Assembly (NCBI GenBank): GCA_947652115.1
Contig: OX393561.1
Span: 8,282,470 to 8,346,469, forward strand
Source: Blastomussa wellsi
Lineage: Eukaryota > Cnidaria > Anthozoa > Scleractinia > Plerogyridae
Direction of reading: 5' to 3'
DNA length: 64,000 nt
The position numbers and the translations under genes were made by a program. Below the pieces are notes generated by a model. The model saw nothing but the letters and a program-made list of their open reading frames with translations. It did not search any database and was not told the origin of the DNA. This document shows, one piece after another, positions 1 to 12,179 of this stretch. Position 1 is the stretch's first letter, and the number at the start of each line of letters is the position of its first letter.

Positions 1-75
1 TTTTTCTTTCAAGAATTCAACCGCATCACCCCCGCTTCTTCGGCTCTTTTTGGCGCTGCCTCCAGCGGATTCATT

Positions 76-445
76 TTATTTTTTTTTCGAGGCCATACGT
101 TCCATGGCTTTCTTTCTGATTTCTGCAGCTGCCTCTTTATCGTCTGACTTTTTCTTGCCTTTGGCGGAAAAGCTATCTTCTCTCTCACATAACTCTTCAA
201 TTAGCGCATCCTTTTCGGATAACTCACAATCAATGCCACTAGCTTGAAGCTCTTCTCGTTGCATGCATTTAAACTTGGTCTGAAGCAAATTCCATCGGTC
301 TCTGACTCCCCTCTTGTCCTTTATCACAAATTTTGGATTATCGAGCTTGTTCAATCTTTCCTGGATTGACTCCCAGATTTTTCCACGGTCTGGACTGCCT
401 TTCTTGAACTGAAACAATTCGCTAGCAATCATTTCACGCAACAGG
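76..445 (-). pseudogene. Myb/SANT-like DNA-binding gene fragment, N-terminus cut off
   Basis: The reading frame encodes a Myb/SANT-like domain: an ILLREM start, a K-x-W helix (RGKIWESIQERL), then RGVRDRWNLL, a linker ending in QASGI and a Lys/Glu-rich basic tail ending in KKK. This architecture is common in lineage-expanded cnidarian Myb-like proteins, often linked to transposons. The first residues of the domain (usually W-x-x-E/C-H-D) are missing because the inverted repeat of DIRS-A begins at 446. The open frame continues into that repeat to about 522, but those extra residues are retrotransposon sequence. A different Myb-like fragment abuts the other end of DIRS-A. Function is inferred as DNA binding only. 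Confidence 0.6.
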
Positions 446-575
446 ATTGCTTCAAACCACCTTTTAACACCAATTTGGGGGTACCCCGAATTGGAAAAGA
501 AGAGGGCCTGGGGTCTACCCACAAGGCCCTGTGGACCAAGACCTCATGGTCCCATGATGCATCAGTAGCTTTTTG
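446..575 (+). repeat. DIRS-A left inverted terminal repeat
   Basis: It begins ATTGCTTCAAACCACC and ends GCATCAGTAGCTTTTT. It matches the reverse complement of 12553-12682 over about 130 bp with few differences. Long inverted, non-LTR termini are characteristic of DIRS elements. Confidence 0.85.
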
Positions 576-599
576 ACGCTAATGGAGAAGGGGAGGGCA

Positions 600-737
600 A
601 AGGGGGGTACTCATATATTTCTCACTTCCTCTGTTAATATAGTCTGAATTATTACTTCAGGCCGCTTCGCGGCCCTAGTATAATTCTTATTATATTACAC
701 AGACTCCGTTCGAAATATATGAGAAAACAAATGGTAG
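600..737 (+). repeat. DIRS-A internal complementary region
   Basis: Positions 689-737 are the reverse complement of the right end 12695-12743. By analogy with DIRS-C, where the same arrangement can be read completely, 600-688 should be the reverse complement of the lost left end. It includes a perfect short hairpin (GGCCGCTTCGCGGCC at 661-675). In DIRS elements this region templates completion of the circular replication intermediate. Confidence 0.65.
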
Positions 738-853
738 ATTTCAACTCCAGTATGACTGAGGCAAACTACTCAAAGGTGCAACACAAACATCTTTAATGAG
801 TGTAGTACATGGGTATTTAAACTGAAGACATTGATAGCAACCTGAGATAACAT

Positions 854-1933
854 TTACTTTGACGACAATACGCCAGTAGCAAAGTCTGAGTTAAACAAAG
901 GTTTATAATAAAAAGTTCTGAACGTTGAAGAGGAGGACCAATCGGCCATAGCCATGATGGTTGACAGTGGAACATTGGCGGCTGCTGTCGTTGACGCACC
1001 ACGCACCGAGTGGGCTTTGAAGATTTTACTGTCTATTCCTGCTGCTTTCATAAAGTTCCTTAACCAGCATCCCAGTGTCGTAGAAGTGACTGGTTTATGG
1101 GGACGTATGAAGGAGATGAACAGCTTGTCAGGTTGAGAGGACGGAATGACGGGACGAATGTCCCTGGTTGACTTCTACGGGACAGAGTCGTTTGTCCTGG
1201 TCAAAACGAGCGAAGAAAGTTTCTGCTGGTTTGTCTGCACTACCAGACTTCCTAGGAGTTGAGAGCTTAAACGAAACTCCTTCTGGATGAACGCTGCAGT
1301 GCCGGAGATTCAGAGTAGCAAGAGCAGAAATCCTTTCTGGGCAGGTTAATGCAAAGAGAGTTACTAATTTCATAGAAATAACTTTAAGAGTAAGAGAACA
1401 ATGCCAAGAGAAACAATGTATTTAACCATAACATCAACCTTCCAGGTGTGTGTGTATCTGGGTTTAGGAGGGCGTGAATTGAGAGCACCTCTAAGGAGCC
1501 TAGTGACATATGGATGTTGACCCACATGGTATCCATCTATAGTAGGATGAGTAGAAGAAATAGCAGAACGAAGAACACTGAGTGACCTGTAAGCTAGACC
1601 TTTGTTGAATGCTTCAGTAAGGAATGTGAGGATATCGCTTATAGATGTATGAAGGGGATCAATTTTTCTTCCAGAACACCAGCGGCACCAACGGTTCCAG
1701 TTTGAGTTGTAGGTTTTGTGTGTGGAGGAACGAGTTGCTGCGATAAGTAGTTTGGCAACGTCTGTTGGAATGCCCTCAGCTTGGAAGCGTTGGTAGAGAT
1801 GTGAAAGACGCCCTGGTGTAAGCGAGGGAACACTGGGTGAACTCTCTTGGGGTCTGATGGTTCCAGTAACAGAGTTTGATTGTTCGGAAGAAGAACTGGT
1901 TGCGATATCAGGAGTTTCAACAGGACTGGCCAC
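854..1933 (-). pseudogene. DIRS-A tyrosine recombinase, frameshifted
   Basis: Three reading-frame segments (1933 to about 1380, 1373-1138, 1137-854) together cover a DIRS tyrosine recombinase. The first holds the SAM-like core-binding domain (TYNSNWNRWCRWC, then LSVLRSAISS). The second holds the first catalytic arginine in CPERISAL. The third holds the HxxR motif (HSVRGAS), the tryptophan of the second histidine position (ADWSS) and the nucleophile tyrosine in FYYKP. Frame changes near 1380 and 1137 make it non-functional. The family integrates the circular DNA copy into the genome without a target-site duplication. Confidence 0.8.
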
Positions 1934-3317
1934 CAGTGTTGGGCTTGCCAGACTGGAGCAACCAGAATTATCTCCGCCTTGTCGATCATGACCTTCTCAA
2001 GAGTTTTGGATATCAGATTGAATTGTGGAAATGCATATCCCTTCAGAGGATGTGGATGGCCTCTGGATCGGGCCTCCAGCTGATGTAATTCTTCAGTTGG
2101 GTGGTCAGGCGACTTGCAAACAGATCTGTCTGGCAACCTTGAAGAAATGGTTGGATTATGGTGGGATTCAGCTTCCAGTCGCTCATGTCCTTGAATGTTC
2201 TCGATTCCATGTCTGCAGAGACATTGTCTCTTCCTGGGACATGAGTGGCTATCAGAAAGATGTCGTTTGCTTGACACCAGTCCCACAACTCCAGAGCTAA
2301 GGTTAGGAGTTGGGGGGACGTGTTCCCCCTTTGTTGTTTATGTACGCGATAGCTGTTGTGTTGTCTAACCTTAGAGACACGGTCAAGTGAGATTTGCCTT
2401 TGAGAAACGACTTCAGTGCTAGGAAGGCTGCTTTCAACTCCAAGTAGTTGATGTGTTGGAGTGATTCTTGTTCTGACCATTTGCCGTTGGTCTTCAATGA
2501 CTGGTGCACTGCGCCCCAGCCTTTCTTTGAAGCGTCGGTCGTGATTACCAGATCTGGAGGAGGCAGGTGCACAGGGCTGTTGTTTACACTGGGAGTATTT
2601 TCCAGCCACCAGTCGAGTTCCTTCTTGGAGCCCTGTGAAAGGGCTATCCGTGAGTTGTAACATCCCTGATTCATCTGTAGACCCTTTATCAGATCCATCT
2701 GCGAGTGGCAAAAATGAAGGGGAGAACGCCAAATTGCTGGCCGACAAGATTCCAGAAGGCCGATCAGGCTTGCTACGCTTCGCAATGTGACTGTTGGTGA
2801 AGTTGTCAGGTTCTTGCAACATTCCATAATCTTCTGGACCTTTGTTACTGGGAGTGTAATTATCAATGACCTTGAATCTATGTTGAAACCCAGGAAGTAA
2901 TCATTTGTGTTGGAGTTAGTGAGGATTTCTTGAGGTTTACTGTGAAACCTAGGGATTGGAGTAGTGCTACTAACATTTGAGTATTTCTGGTGGCTTCTTC
3001 CTTTGTTTGAGCCAGGAGAAGAAAATCGTCCAGATAGATAAGCACTCGAATTCCTTTCTTCCTTAGGAAGGCAGCAACCGGTTTTAACAGTTTCGTGAAT
3101 ATCGTTGGAGCCGAACACAGGCCGAATGGAAGAGCTTTGAACTGGTAACACTTCTCCTCCCAAATGAAACTGAGGAACTTTTGTGAATTTTCGTGAACGG
3201 CAACTGAAAGGTATGCGTCTTTTAAGTCTATATTTGCCATTTAATCCCCTGGTAAAAGCAACGTCTTTAGAAAACTTAGATTTTCCATCTGGAAATGATC
3301 GTTTATAATGAACTTTT
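1880..3317 (-). pseudogene. DIRS-A reverse transcriptase/RNase H, 3' part, frameshifted
   Basis: The reverse transcriptase core runs from NIDLKDAY (motif A) through LPFGLCSAPTIFTK to the YLDD active site (about 3030). RNase H follows in another frame with TTDASKKGWG, an LELKA glutamate and the aspartate of LRLDNTT. A third frame holds the HVPGRDNVSAD end, and a fourth the conserved DIRS tail up to about 1900. Three or more frame changes interrupt it. The gene is split at about 3317 by the LINE; its N-terminal part continues at 7201-7476. Confidence 0.8.
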
Positions 3318-6300
3318 TTTTTTTTTTTCTTTTCCTCAATAATACAATTACAATAATGATACAGATACAAAAGTTACAAGTCTAAGTCTAATTTTTTAGA
3401 GAAAAAAAAAAAAAAAAAAAAAAGGATAAGAGCGATAAGTTTTTACTAGATTCTAAGCATTATAAGAGGGGGTTGATGCGCACAATGTTGTCCATTTCGA
3501 TTTAAATTTCGACGATTTTGTTTTCACAGAGGATCTTATCTTTTAAGATTGAGAGAAAATTGCTAAAGCTCGGGGGAGTGTTCTGAAGCCAAAATTGGAA
3601 AATGTGATGTTTCGCGGTAATTAAAACATGATTTAAGGCGTAAAAGTTTGAGGAATCCGGTTTGTACCCGTACAAAATATCTGTCTCATTTAAGGAGATC
3701 TTCTCAGATCGCAGTTCGTTCCACCAAGTGATAATTTCGCGCCAAAACTTTTGGACAGTGGGACATTCATACAGCATATGAGTTAAGGTTTCATTAGGGG
3801 AAAAACAGTGTTCACAGCGAGGCGACGTTTTCTTTCCCATTTTAAAAAGACTTTGGTTTGAGGGTAGGATGTTATGAATTATTTTGAATTGAAAACATCT
3901 TAATTTATTTTCTATCGTGACTTTAAATGGCAGTTCATAAATAGCTTTCAGTGGTAAATTCTTTTCGCTTAGGTCTTGTTCGTTGTTTGGAGGTTTAATT
4001 GTTTTGAAAACAAAGTGTTCACGAGCATGTTTAGCTGTGACTGTCAACGGGGAAATGTTGTTTTTAGTAACTTCATTGGTTTGCGGCGGGTCGGGAAGCG
4101 ATCTTTTCCAAATACTAGGGATTGCCGCTAGTAGGCTGTGATATTGTAAGAAATTTACTCGCAGGCCGTACTTTTCTTCAAATGCAATTCTGGAAAGAAA
4201 CTTTCTGTCTTCGCCTAACAGGTCCTTTATTTTAACAACACCTTTACGGTGCCAGGATGGAAAAAAGACTGATTTTCCGCCGATTTTAATAAAGCGGTTG
4301 TTCCATATGATCTCATTTTCATATTCATCGACAGACGAAGGTTCTGTAGAGTGTATCTCCTGCCATGCCACGAGGATTTCTTTGTAAAATGATGGAAATT
4401 CTGGTGTAAGGTTTAAATCATTTATATCAAAATTGCATTCAAAAAGAAAAGTGCCACCGTGGTGGGATGTGAGGGAGGAGAAGGTAGCGCACCATTTACT
4501 ATCACCCGCTTCACATAATCGTTTTACCCACGCGGCTTTAAGGGATTTGTCCATTAAAACAAAATCAACCATGTTGAGGCCACCTTTATCAAAAGGGGCG
4601 ATAAGCGAATGACGTTTAATCTTATCTGGCTTAAACTCCCAAACAAATTTAAAACAGATGTCCCTGGCTTGTTTGCATATGTTCGATGGTACTGCGAGGA
4701 CAGAAGTATTATAGACAAGTTTGGAAATGGCGAGCGTTTTGACAATGCATATCCTACCTATAAGGGTTAAATTTCTCGTTGACCACTGATTTAGGATTTT
4801 CTTCAGAGATACAAGTTTTTCTTCAAAGTTAATCCTGTCGCTTACCGTAGGGTCATAGGCAAAAGCAACACCAAGAGAGATAACGTATTTTTCTGGCCAG
4901 GAGATATTATAAGGAGAACGTTTTCCTAAGTTATGTTTAAGGCTACCAAGCCACATTCCTTCCGTCTTGGAGATATTTATTTTAAGGCCTGAACAAACTC
5001 CAAATTTGTCCAAAATATTGAATAAGTGGCCTGCAGAGTCATCGTCGTGTATAAAGGCTGTGATGTCATCAGCATACAAGCTTAGTTTTATTTCGGTGTC
5101 ATTAATTTTTAGGCCTCGTATATTTTCATTCTGTCTGATTGATTGTGCCAGCGATTCGATGGCTAATACAAACAATAACCCTGATAAGGGGCACCCTTGT
5201 CTTACTCCTCTGAAAAGGGAAAAGAAATTTGACGCATGACCATTATTGACTACACAGCTAGAGATGTTCGAGTAAAAGACGCGGATCCAGTTTTGGAACA
5301 TTGGACCAAAATTCATAGCTTTAAGGACTTCGAAAAGATATCTCCATTCGAGGGAATCAAAAGCTTTTTCGAAATCTATAAAAAAAAAAGAGCATGCCGG
5401 GTAAATTTCTTTTCTCGTATAAATCAATTACGTCAGAAATCAGGCGAATATTTTCTCCAATGAAGCGGTTTTTGACATATCCAGTTTGATCTCTATGTAT
5501 CAGTGACGGTAAGACTTTTTCTAGACGTTTTGCAATGCATTTAGTTGCAATTTTGTAATCAGTGTTAAGAAGGGAAATCGGTCGCCAGTTTTTGAGGAGA
5601 AGCTTATCTTTATTCTTTTTTGGTATAAGTGAGATCACACCTCTTCTTTGCGTGATAGACATCTCGCCGGTCTGATAGGCATCATTAAAGCAATTAATTA
5701 AAGGGCTAGAAACTTCATCCCAAAAGCATACGTAAAATTCTGCTGTAAGTCCGTCGGAACCTGGGGTTTTGTTCTTTGCGAACGTCTTCAGTATCTCCAG
5801 ACACTCCTTAGCAGTTATGAGGCCTTCGCAAGTATTTTGCTGATCAGCATTCAGTTTTGGTATATTTTCAGAATTTAGAAATGGTTTATAGGAATTGTCA
5901 AATATTTTGCTATCTTGAGGCAGTTGTGAGGTATACAATGTTTCATAAAAATTTTCCATTTCTGACAGAATTTGGTTTGGTTCTTCTAGATATTCGTCTT
6001 CGCCAGTTTTTAATTTCGCAATGTGTTTTCTATCATGTGCGCGCTTTTCTAAATTAGTGAAATACTTATTATTCCTTTCACCATGCTCATACCATCTTAC
6101 TCTGCTCCTGATTATAGTGCCTTTTGTCTTATACTCAGAAATTTTTTTTAGTTGCAGTTTAACACTTCTCACTTCGTCTGTTAAATTCATATCGTTAGGG
6201 TTTTGGCCATGACGGATATTAAGCTCATTTAATTTACGTAGTAGATTCATTTCTTGGGATCTTTTGTTTTTACTTAAGCGTTTGGTAAACCGTATACAGA

Positions 6301-7200
6301 AGTCTCTGATTTCCATCTTAATCATTTCCCAAAAGAGTCTTTTGTCTTTTGTGTTACTATGTTTTTCTTTTGCGTGAATAAGAAAAAATTTTAGCTTTAA
6401 TACAAATTCTTCATTTTCAAGAAGCGAATTGTTGAATTTCCAAAACCCCGGACCACGCTTTGTTTGAGCGTTTTCATGCTTAATTTCAACATAAATAGGG
6501 GAATGATCTGAATCATGATATGCTTTAATTTCAGTTTTACTTGCAAGTGAAACCAGGTGTTTTGTTACAAGCCAGTAGTCTAATCTGCATTGTATTTTGC
6601 CTGAACTGTTTCTCCATGTAAAACATTGAGACGTGGGGTGATGGAGTCGCCATATGTCAACAAGGTTCAGGTTGTTGCGAAGGTCATTTATGCTATCGAT
6701 GACATTTTTTCGATCATTTATATCTTTTCCTCCTGTTTTATCAACACTTTCAAGTGGACAGTTGAAATCACCACCGAGAATAATATTGACATTCGAGTAG
6801 GGACGCAATTTATTAGCTAATTCGTAGAAAAAGGCTTTCTGAAGACTTGGGTCGTTCGGCGCATAAATGTTGGCAAAACAGTATTCTTCATCTCGTAAGG
6901 TAGCATGAACAATAAGAAACCTACCGCTTTTGTCACTTGTAATTTCAGGATTTTCGATTTTTAACGTTGGTTTAATTAACGTCATTACACCTCTACTGCG
7001 TTTTGACCCGTGGGAGTAGAAAACGTCACCTCCCCATTCGGAGCGCCATACATTTTCGATGTCTTTGTCGCTATAGGTTTCCTGTAAGAAAATAACATCA
7101 CATTTTCCATTGTGAAGCCAACGAAATAAGTTTCGTCTTTTGATCGACTTGTTTATACCTCTGATGTTTAGAGAAATGCATTTAATGTTCATCCTTTAGA
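3318..7200 (-). mobile_element. L1/Tx1-like LINE, 5'-truncated, inserted in DIRS-A
   Basis: On the minus strand the element runs from the ORF2 start (7192) to a 3' poly(A) tail, seen as a T-rich tract at about 3318-3340. The 3' untranslated region also holds a second homopolymer tract (A-rich on the plus strand, about 3402-3424). DIRS-A coding sequence resumes on both sides, so this is a later insertion. No ORF1 is present. The 5' end lies almost exactly at the ORF2 start, as expected from truncation. I could not define a convincing target-site duplication. Confidence 0.85.
3502..7192 (-). pseudogene. LINE ORF2: endonuclease plus reverse transcriptase, one frameshift
   Basis: The N-terminal part is an APE-type endonuclease with ISLNIRG at the start, the QET motif, GGDFNCPL and the SDHSPI signature. 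The reverse transcriptase domain follows with TPGSDGLTAEFY, WRPISLLNTDYK and, in the second segment, GVRQGCPLSGLLF and YADD. A zinc-binding C-terminus (CEHC..H..C, about 3790-3830) matches the zf-RVT domain of the L1/Tx1 clade. The two segments (7192-5357 and 5427-3502) differ by one frame at an A10 run at about 5383-5392, so a single-base length change breaks an otherwise complete ORF of about 1240 codons. A homopolymer sequencing error is an alternative. Confidence 0.88.
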
Positions 7201-7476
7201 AAGAGAGAAGTTACTTGACAACAAGTGCGCTCCCTCAACTTGTTTAGAGCACTCAGGTCTATCACCGGACGCAGAGGTCCATCCTTTTTTGGGACAAGAA
7301 ACAGTCGGCTGTAAAAAACCCTCTCTTGTAAAGGGCATAATTTTGACAGCCCCTTTTTGAAGTAGTTCGTTCACTTCCTGAGAAATAAGGGTTGAACCTT
7401 GACCCGATGCCTGGGTGACTTGTGGAAATTTTTTGAACAGGGGTTCTGAAAAACTGTATCTTGTATCCCAAAACAA
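7201..7476 (-). pseudogene. DIRS-A reverse transcriptase, N-terminal part
   Basis: This segment holds the sequence before motif A: a conserved ...EVNELLQKGAV block, then GFLQP and a PKKG motif. It continues in another frame as the conserved ...VIDLSALNKL region. It ends where the LINE begins, and the remainder is at 1880-3317. It overlaps the end of the gag-like gene in a different frame, as is usual in DIRS elements. Confidence 0.75.
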
Positions 7477-8421
7477 GAGATAGGATCTCTAGGTCCGATG
7501 TTAGGGTTTTCCATGTGTCTATGCATCCTGGGAGTTTGGCTGACGTCCCTTTGGGGATGAAAATTCCCATTTTTTGATCGAGGCCCTTGATAGTTTGACT
7601 GAGATCTGGAGGCGTTACTGTGCGTCTTGTTACTGTATTTGGAAAAATTCTGGCCCCGATACTTTCCTTGTGAGAAGGAACCAGGAGCACGTTTAGCAAA
7701 TGACTTATTAGCAGTTTGGGATAAATTCTTAGTGAGACCTCTGGATAATTCTGCTTGTTTTGAGGCCAAAGATGGAAAATCATCTCCAAATAGCCATGTC
7801 TTGGCATTAGGCAAGGGCAACTCTGCCAGGTTGATCCTTGATCTGTTGATGGCTGCGAGGACCCTTTGGCGTCTTAAAATAGACAATTGCGTATTAGCTG
7901 AGCCTAACAGGCAGAGAGATTGCTCTAAGGCGAGTTTGAGATCTTCATAAGATGGTGAAGAACCATTTTCTATACAATCATGCAGCCCACAAAGTGGACC
8001 TGTTGCATTTAAAAAAGCACGCTGGACAGTAAACATTTCCTTGTCCCTCTCTTGAACAAACTTTTTCATATTTAGAGGGACTTGGTTCAGCAGTTGCTGA
8101 TCAAGCTTTGGAGCCTGTAGGGCATCCACCTCAGGGATAGACCAGTCGTCAAGAATAGCCAGTGATTGTTGATAATTTAACTTTCTTCGAAAATTAGTAT
8201 CCAAAAATTTAGAAAAGGATACAGAAGTAGTCCAGGATGTCGAGCTGGCCAGTGGATTTAAAAGGCTGTGATCGTCACCACTACCCTCAACACGTGCAGA
8301 ATTTTTTTGTGTATTACAAGGGTCTGACGATGAAATATTTAACTTTTGTGGTGCCCCATTTGGGCCTACTGGTGCCTTAATAGGCTCTACGGATGATTCC
8401 TGAACAGGCTCTACTGATGCC
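7371..8421 (-). pseudogene. DIRS-A gag-like protein, C-terminal part
   Basis: The frame is open from the edge of the TTAA transposon (8421) to a stop at 7371. It contains the DIRS gag region with FRRKLNYQQSLAILDDW, LLGSANTQLSILRRQRV and WLFGDDFPSLA, then an Arg/Ser/Asn-rich tail typical of a nucleic-acid binding C-terminus. The frame continues exactly into 12184-12511 across the transposon when one TTAA copy is removed, so the transposon is what interrupts the gene. Role in the family: packaging of the element RNA. Confidence 0.75.
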
Positions 8422-8425
8422 TTAA

Positions 8426-8444
8426 GGCGGGGGTAAACCTGAAA
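8426..8444 (+). repeat. Left TIR of TTAA transposon
   Basis: The 19-bp repeat GGCGGGGGTAAACCTGAAA directly follows the TTAA at 8422-8425. Its exact inverted copy is at 12161-12179. Confidence 0.92.
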
Positions 8445-9058
8445 AATAGGCCATTTTTCAATAATTTTTCACAGCTAGGATTTAATTGAAAACCCTAGCA
8501 AACTATATATCCCTGGAAAGCTTATGAATCAAAGATTATGAAAAAAAATATTTCACACTCCACAAGTCAATTGTAATAGGATACCACTCATTTAACCATG
8601 CCACCTGCTGGGTGCTACCAAGGCTTACTTAAGAAAAGATAACTCTTGCTAGAACTGATAAAAATTAATTTATTTTATATCAATTTAAAGAAGACATGTT
8701 GCTTATTGTTTTAAGCAGAGGGATTTCTAAAATGTTTAAAACATTAAAAATAATGATTGATTGTATTTGACATGGAAAATCAAAGATGTGTTTCACTTCA
8801 TAACTTAGAGTACATGCATCATATGGAAAATTCCTCTGCTTAAAACACAAAACTTATTGAGAAAAAGAAACCCTGAAAATTTCAGATCAATCGGATAAAT
8901 TGTTCTCAAGCTATCTTTTCTTGAAGACAAAATTATTGCGTAATGAGAAAATTGACTTTAAACTTAAAGATAGCAATTAAAGTTGATTTATTAAAAATTG
9001 TAACCATTATAGTGGCCCTTATGTCCATATTTTGACCACAGGAGTGTCTGAAAGCAAT

Positions 9059-11248
9059 TTAAAATCCCCCTGCTTCATATGTCACTCCTTCTGCTTCTCG
9101 AAGGGCTTCTTCTCGACGAACCCGCAAAATTTGCTCGCCTTGACGGCGTTTCTTTTCCTTCTGCGTGGCCTGCAAATCAGACTTTTTCAATCTTTTACTG
9201 TCTTTTGCATGTGCTGCCTCTCTTGTGCATACTCCACCAGGAATAGCTAGCCTCTCCATAACTTTTAGTCTACTGGAAGCTCCACCATGGTAGTGGCAGA
9301 CAGCTGAAGCCGCAGCACACCGAACTACTTTAACACCATGGTGCTTATGTTTGGGACACCGTACCCACACCATGGAGTTGACACATTCATTGGGATTTTG
9401 TGTTGTTCCCAATACACACCTCTCAAGCAATTTAGAGTCACTTAAAGTGATAAAAGTTGGTTTTAGGACTTCAAAAAAGACCTCAGGCAAACAGTTACTA
9501 TCATCATATGTTGAAGTTCCTGTCGCTTCATCTTGCTGCCATTTACACCACGACGATTCGCCAAGAGGACAATATCGATGCTGCTTTGCAGGGTCGTTGG
9601 ACTTAACATTGTGATGGAGAATTGCAATTATGTTTTTTTTCATTACATAGACTGCAACCTCCACCTCTCTCCTTGTTGGATTTGACTTCCTGATGGTGTT
9701 TTGCCTTATTGCAAGTCCATAATCCTTCTGAAGCTTCTTAATTTTGGTGTCCGACAGTCTTCCAGCACCGCCAATAGGCCGACCATCAGCAAGTTTCCCT
9801 TTAGTTCTGGACTTCAGGTTCAACAGATGTTTCCCCATTCTCTTTTGGACATGTCCAACACAGTCTAATTTCTCCACTTTGATCTCACCATAAATACTTT
9901 CCACAGAATTGAACGCCTTGCTATCACCATCACTCACCATCCATTTGTACCTTAGGTTGTGACGCTCCACTGACCTATTCCACAAGACAACAGCTCCTTC
10001 AGACTCCATTGCTGGTGAGCTACCAGCAAAGTTAATGTCACACTCATGTTCCAATAGCCACTCCTCAAATTCTTCATCACTCAAACCCTTTCCTTTCTTT
10101 AGAGCACATTTCTGGCATGCTTTGGACAGGACATGGTAATCTAACACCTCACCGGTGTCCACTGAAATGACGAAAACCACTCCAGTTAATGAGGTAAACC
10201 CTCGTTTGGCCCAAGTACCATCAAAACTGACAGCAGCATCAAGAGTATCATCCTTGTCTTTTTCAGGGTTTTCTTCTAAAATGTGCTGTCGAAGTCTCTC
10301 TCCAGCTCTTCTCATATCCTCCCTTGCTTCATCCTCAAGAGCTTCCAGGATGTTGTCCACTTGCTTGTAGTATGCAGGCTTAGAAAGGCAGGGCATATTC
10401 ATAATACTACAAAATGCCGCAAGGCCTTCATAGCCACTGCCACTCTCTACTGCATGGTAGACTGCTCGGCGGTTAATGTCATACGATTTCCCACGCTGCG
10501 TCACACTATACGATGTTGGGAGTGCGCTGGACTCCTGACAGGAACTGCACTTAAGGTTAAGCTCTGACATCAGCCCTGCTCTTGTGCTTTTGTCTTCTTC
10601 AAGAGTTAGGTCACCTAGGAAGACAAATTAAGTGCAATTCGTCAGATAAATCAGGTAATATTATTGTCAGTTAAGATCTCATGTCAGAATTATACATGTG
10701 ACTTTTTCCCATTGTTGTTTATATGCACAAATTTACCTAAAAAATTCTCTTATTTGATCCAAGATTTAATAGATAATTCAATGTAATTCAGAAGAAAACA
10801 GCTATCTCTAGAGCTAAGGGTTAATATGATATGGAAAATAAGTTAAATGAATACGGAGAACGACAATGCTTTCAAAAAATGTCTCACCTTCCTCACACAC
10901 GTGTGCGTTTGTCACCGCCGTAGATAAATTTTTCATATTAATCAATCGATATCCCTCGCTTTCCTCATTATGGAGGGTAATCTCTTCATCAGAGCTATCT
11001 AAAAGAAGCTTCTCGTTGGCATGTTTCATTTTCTTCCTCGTGGAACCAACAGTTTCGTTAGAGCCCGAGTCTGAAAGCTGATTTTCATCTCGAGATGTGC
11101 TTGGAGTTGAGCAGGCGATTTCGTCCCTTTCGTCAACAACAGAAGCGGGTTCTTCGGACTTTCCTTCTTGTCTTCGCCTTCCAGAAAATCCCTTTCCCTT
11201 TCTCTTTTTTTTGTAAACAGATCTAACTTTCTCTCCGACCATTTTCAA
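9059..11248 (-). CDS. Transposase of the TTAA element, two exons, about 638 aa
   Basis: Exon 1 is 11248-10888 and exon 2 is 10614-9059. The 273-bp intron begins GTGAGA and ends TTCCTAG, and splicing keeps the frame. Exon 1 encodes a basic, Ser-rich N-terminus with a glycine/lysine motif (KKKRKGKGFSGRRR) and an acidic patch. Exon 2 encodes Cys-rich motifs, then the catalytic region: SFDGTW (first aspartate, near residue 250), WMVSDGDSKAF (second aspartate), CVGHVQKRMGKHL, and a late CNxxH-like segment before a basic coiled tail. I match this to the Mutator-like transposase family of cnidarians and insects; the third acidic residue was not fixed. No stop or frameshift was seen, so the gene may be functional. 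The start could be either of two nearby methionines. Confidence 0.85.
10615..10887 (-). other. Intron of the TTAA-element transposase gene
   Basis: Donor GAAG|GTGAGA at 10888/10887 and acceptor TTCCTAG|GTGACC at 10615/10614 (minus strand). The split glycine codon is restored, and the frame runs without a break across the junction. Confidence 0.8.
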
Positions 11249-11431
11249 TAACTTTTACTCAGATTTACTGCGTAAGGCGCTCTGTGTACACTGTATGTCA
11301 AACTCACGATTGGAACGACCACGAAATCTATCCCATAATGCTCTTGTCCCTATGGAACTACGTTAAATAAGACTAAATAAAGTGTCCCTGGTTAAATCCT
11401 GCTTGTTCGGCGATTGATTGCCTGTACAATA

Positions 11432-11469
11432 AAGGAATGGACAATGCCTAGCGTGCGTCCATCCAATTC

Positions 11470-11530
<61 letters not shown>

Positions 11531-11577
11531 CGAGAGCATCTCTAGCTACCTAAGTGCTCTCCCAACTATCCAAGTGG

Positions 11578-11616
<39 letters not shown>

Positions 11617-11621
11617 GCTTT
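11432..11621. mobile_element. Palindromic TA-flanked MITE, 190 bp
   Basis: Two arms of about 90 bp form a near-perfect fold-back. The arms share AATGGACAATGCCT, CGTCCATCCAATTCGGGAT and GGATAGTTGGGAGAGCAC in inverted orientation, with a short loop near 11525. TA dinucleotides flank the ends (11430-11431, 11622-11623), as for Tc1/mariner-mobilised MITEs. It lies in the 5' region of the TTAA transposon, giving three nested levels. Confidence 0.8.
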
Positions 11622-11701
11622 TATAACATAGCAAGACATTTTTCACGCTGAAAAGTCGCACTTTCGCTCAGTTGTTGATCTCTCGACTTATCTGATGTTT
11701 C

Positions 11702-11741
<40 letters not shown>

Positions 11742-11816
11742 ATGTCATCGAAAAACCCTAACTCAAATGTTGGGTATTACTAGCCATAAGTGACTGCTAA
11801 ATTTAATTTTTTTCCG

Positions 11817-11849
<33 letters not shown>

Positions 11850-11884
11850 AAATTTCACCGACAATGACGTCAGCCTGAACCATC

Positions 11885-11936
<52 letters not shown>

Positions 11937-12160
11937 GCTAGCATATAGCTATGTTATAAAACGTTATAAACAACTGATAAACAAAAAAATGCTGTGGCCG
12001 TTGCCATGGTAACCACGTCATTAAACAGGAGCGGGAAATTTAAAATCGCTCAAAAAGGTAAAAAAAGTGGAAATTGGTGCAAAATTTTTTCTACATAGTA
12101 AAGTTAAATACCCAAAGCAACAAATTCCAAGGAAAACAAAAAACTGAGTTTTTGAGCGAA

Positions 12161-12179
12161 TTTCAGGTTTACCCCCGCC
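12161..12179 (-). repeat. Right TIR of TTAA transposon
   Basis: Exact inverted copy of 8426-8444, directly followed by TTAA at 12180-12183. A perfect match of both ends suggests a recent insertion. Confidence 0.92.

Noticed and set aside
3402..3424. A-rich tract that could be read as the poly(A) tail of a plus-strand element
   Set aside because: No plus-strand retroelement precedes it. It lies in the 3' region of the minus-strand LINE, whose true tail is the T-rich tract at about 3318-3340.
11281..11640. Possible structured RNA suggested by the long hairpin
   Set aside because: The hairpin has TA-flanked symmetric ends and is better explained as a palindromic MITE.
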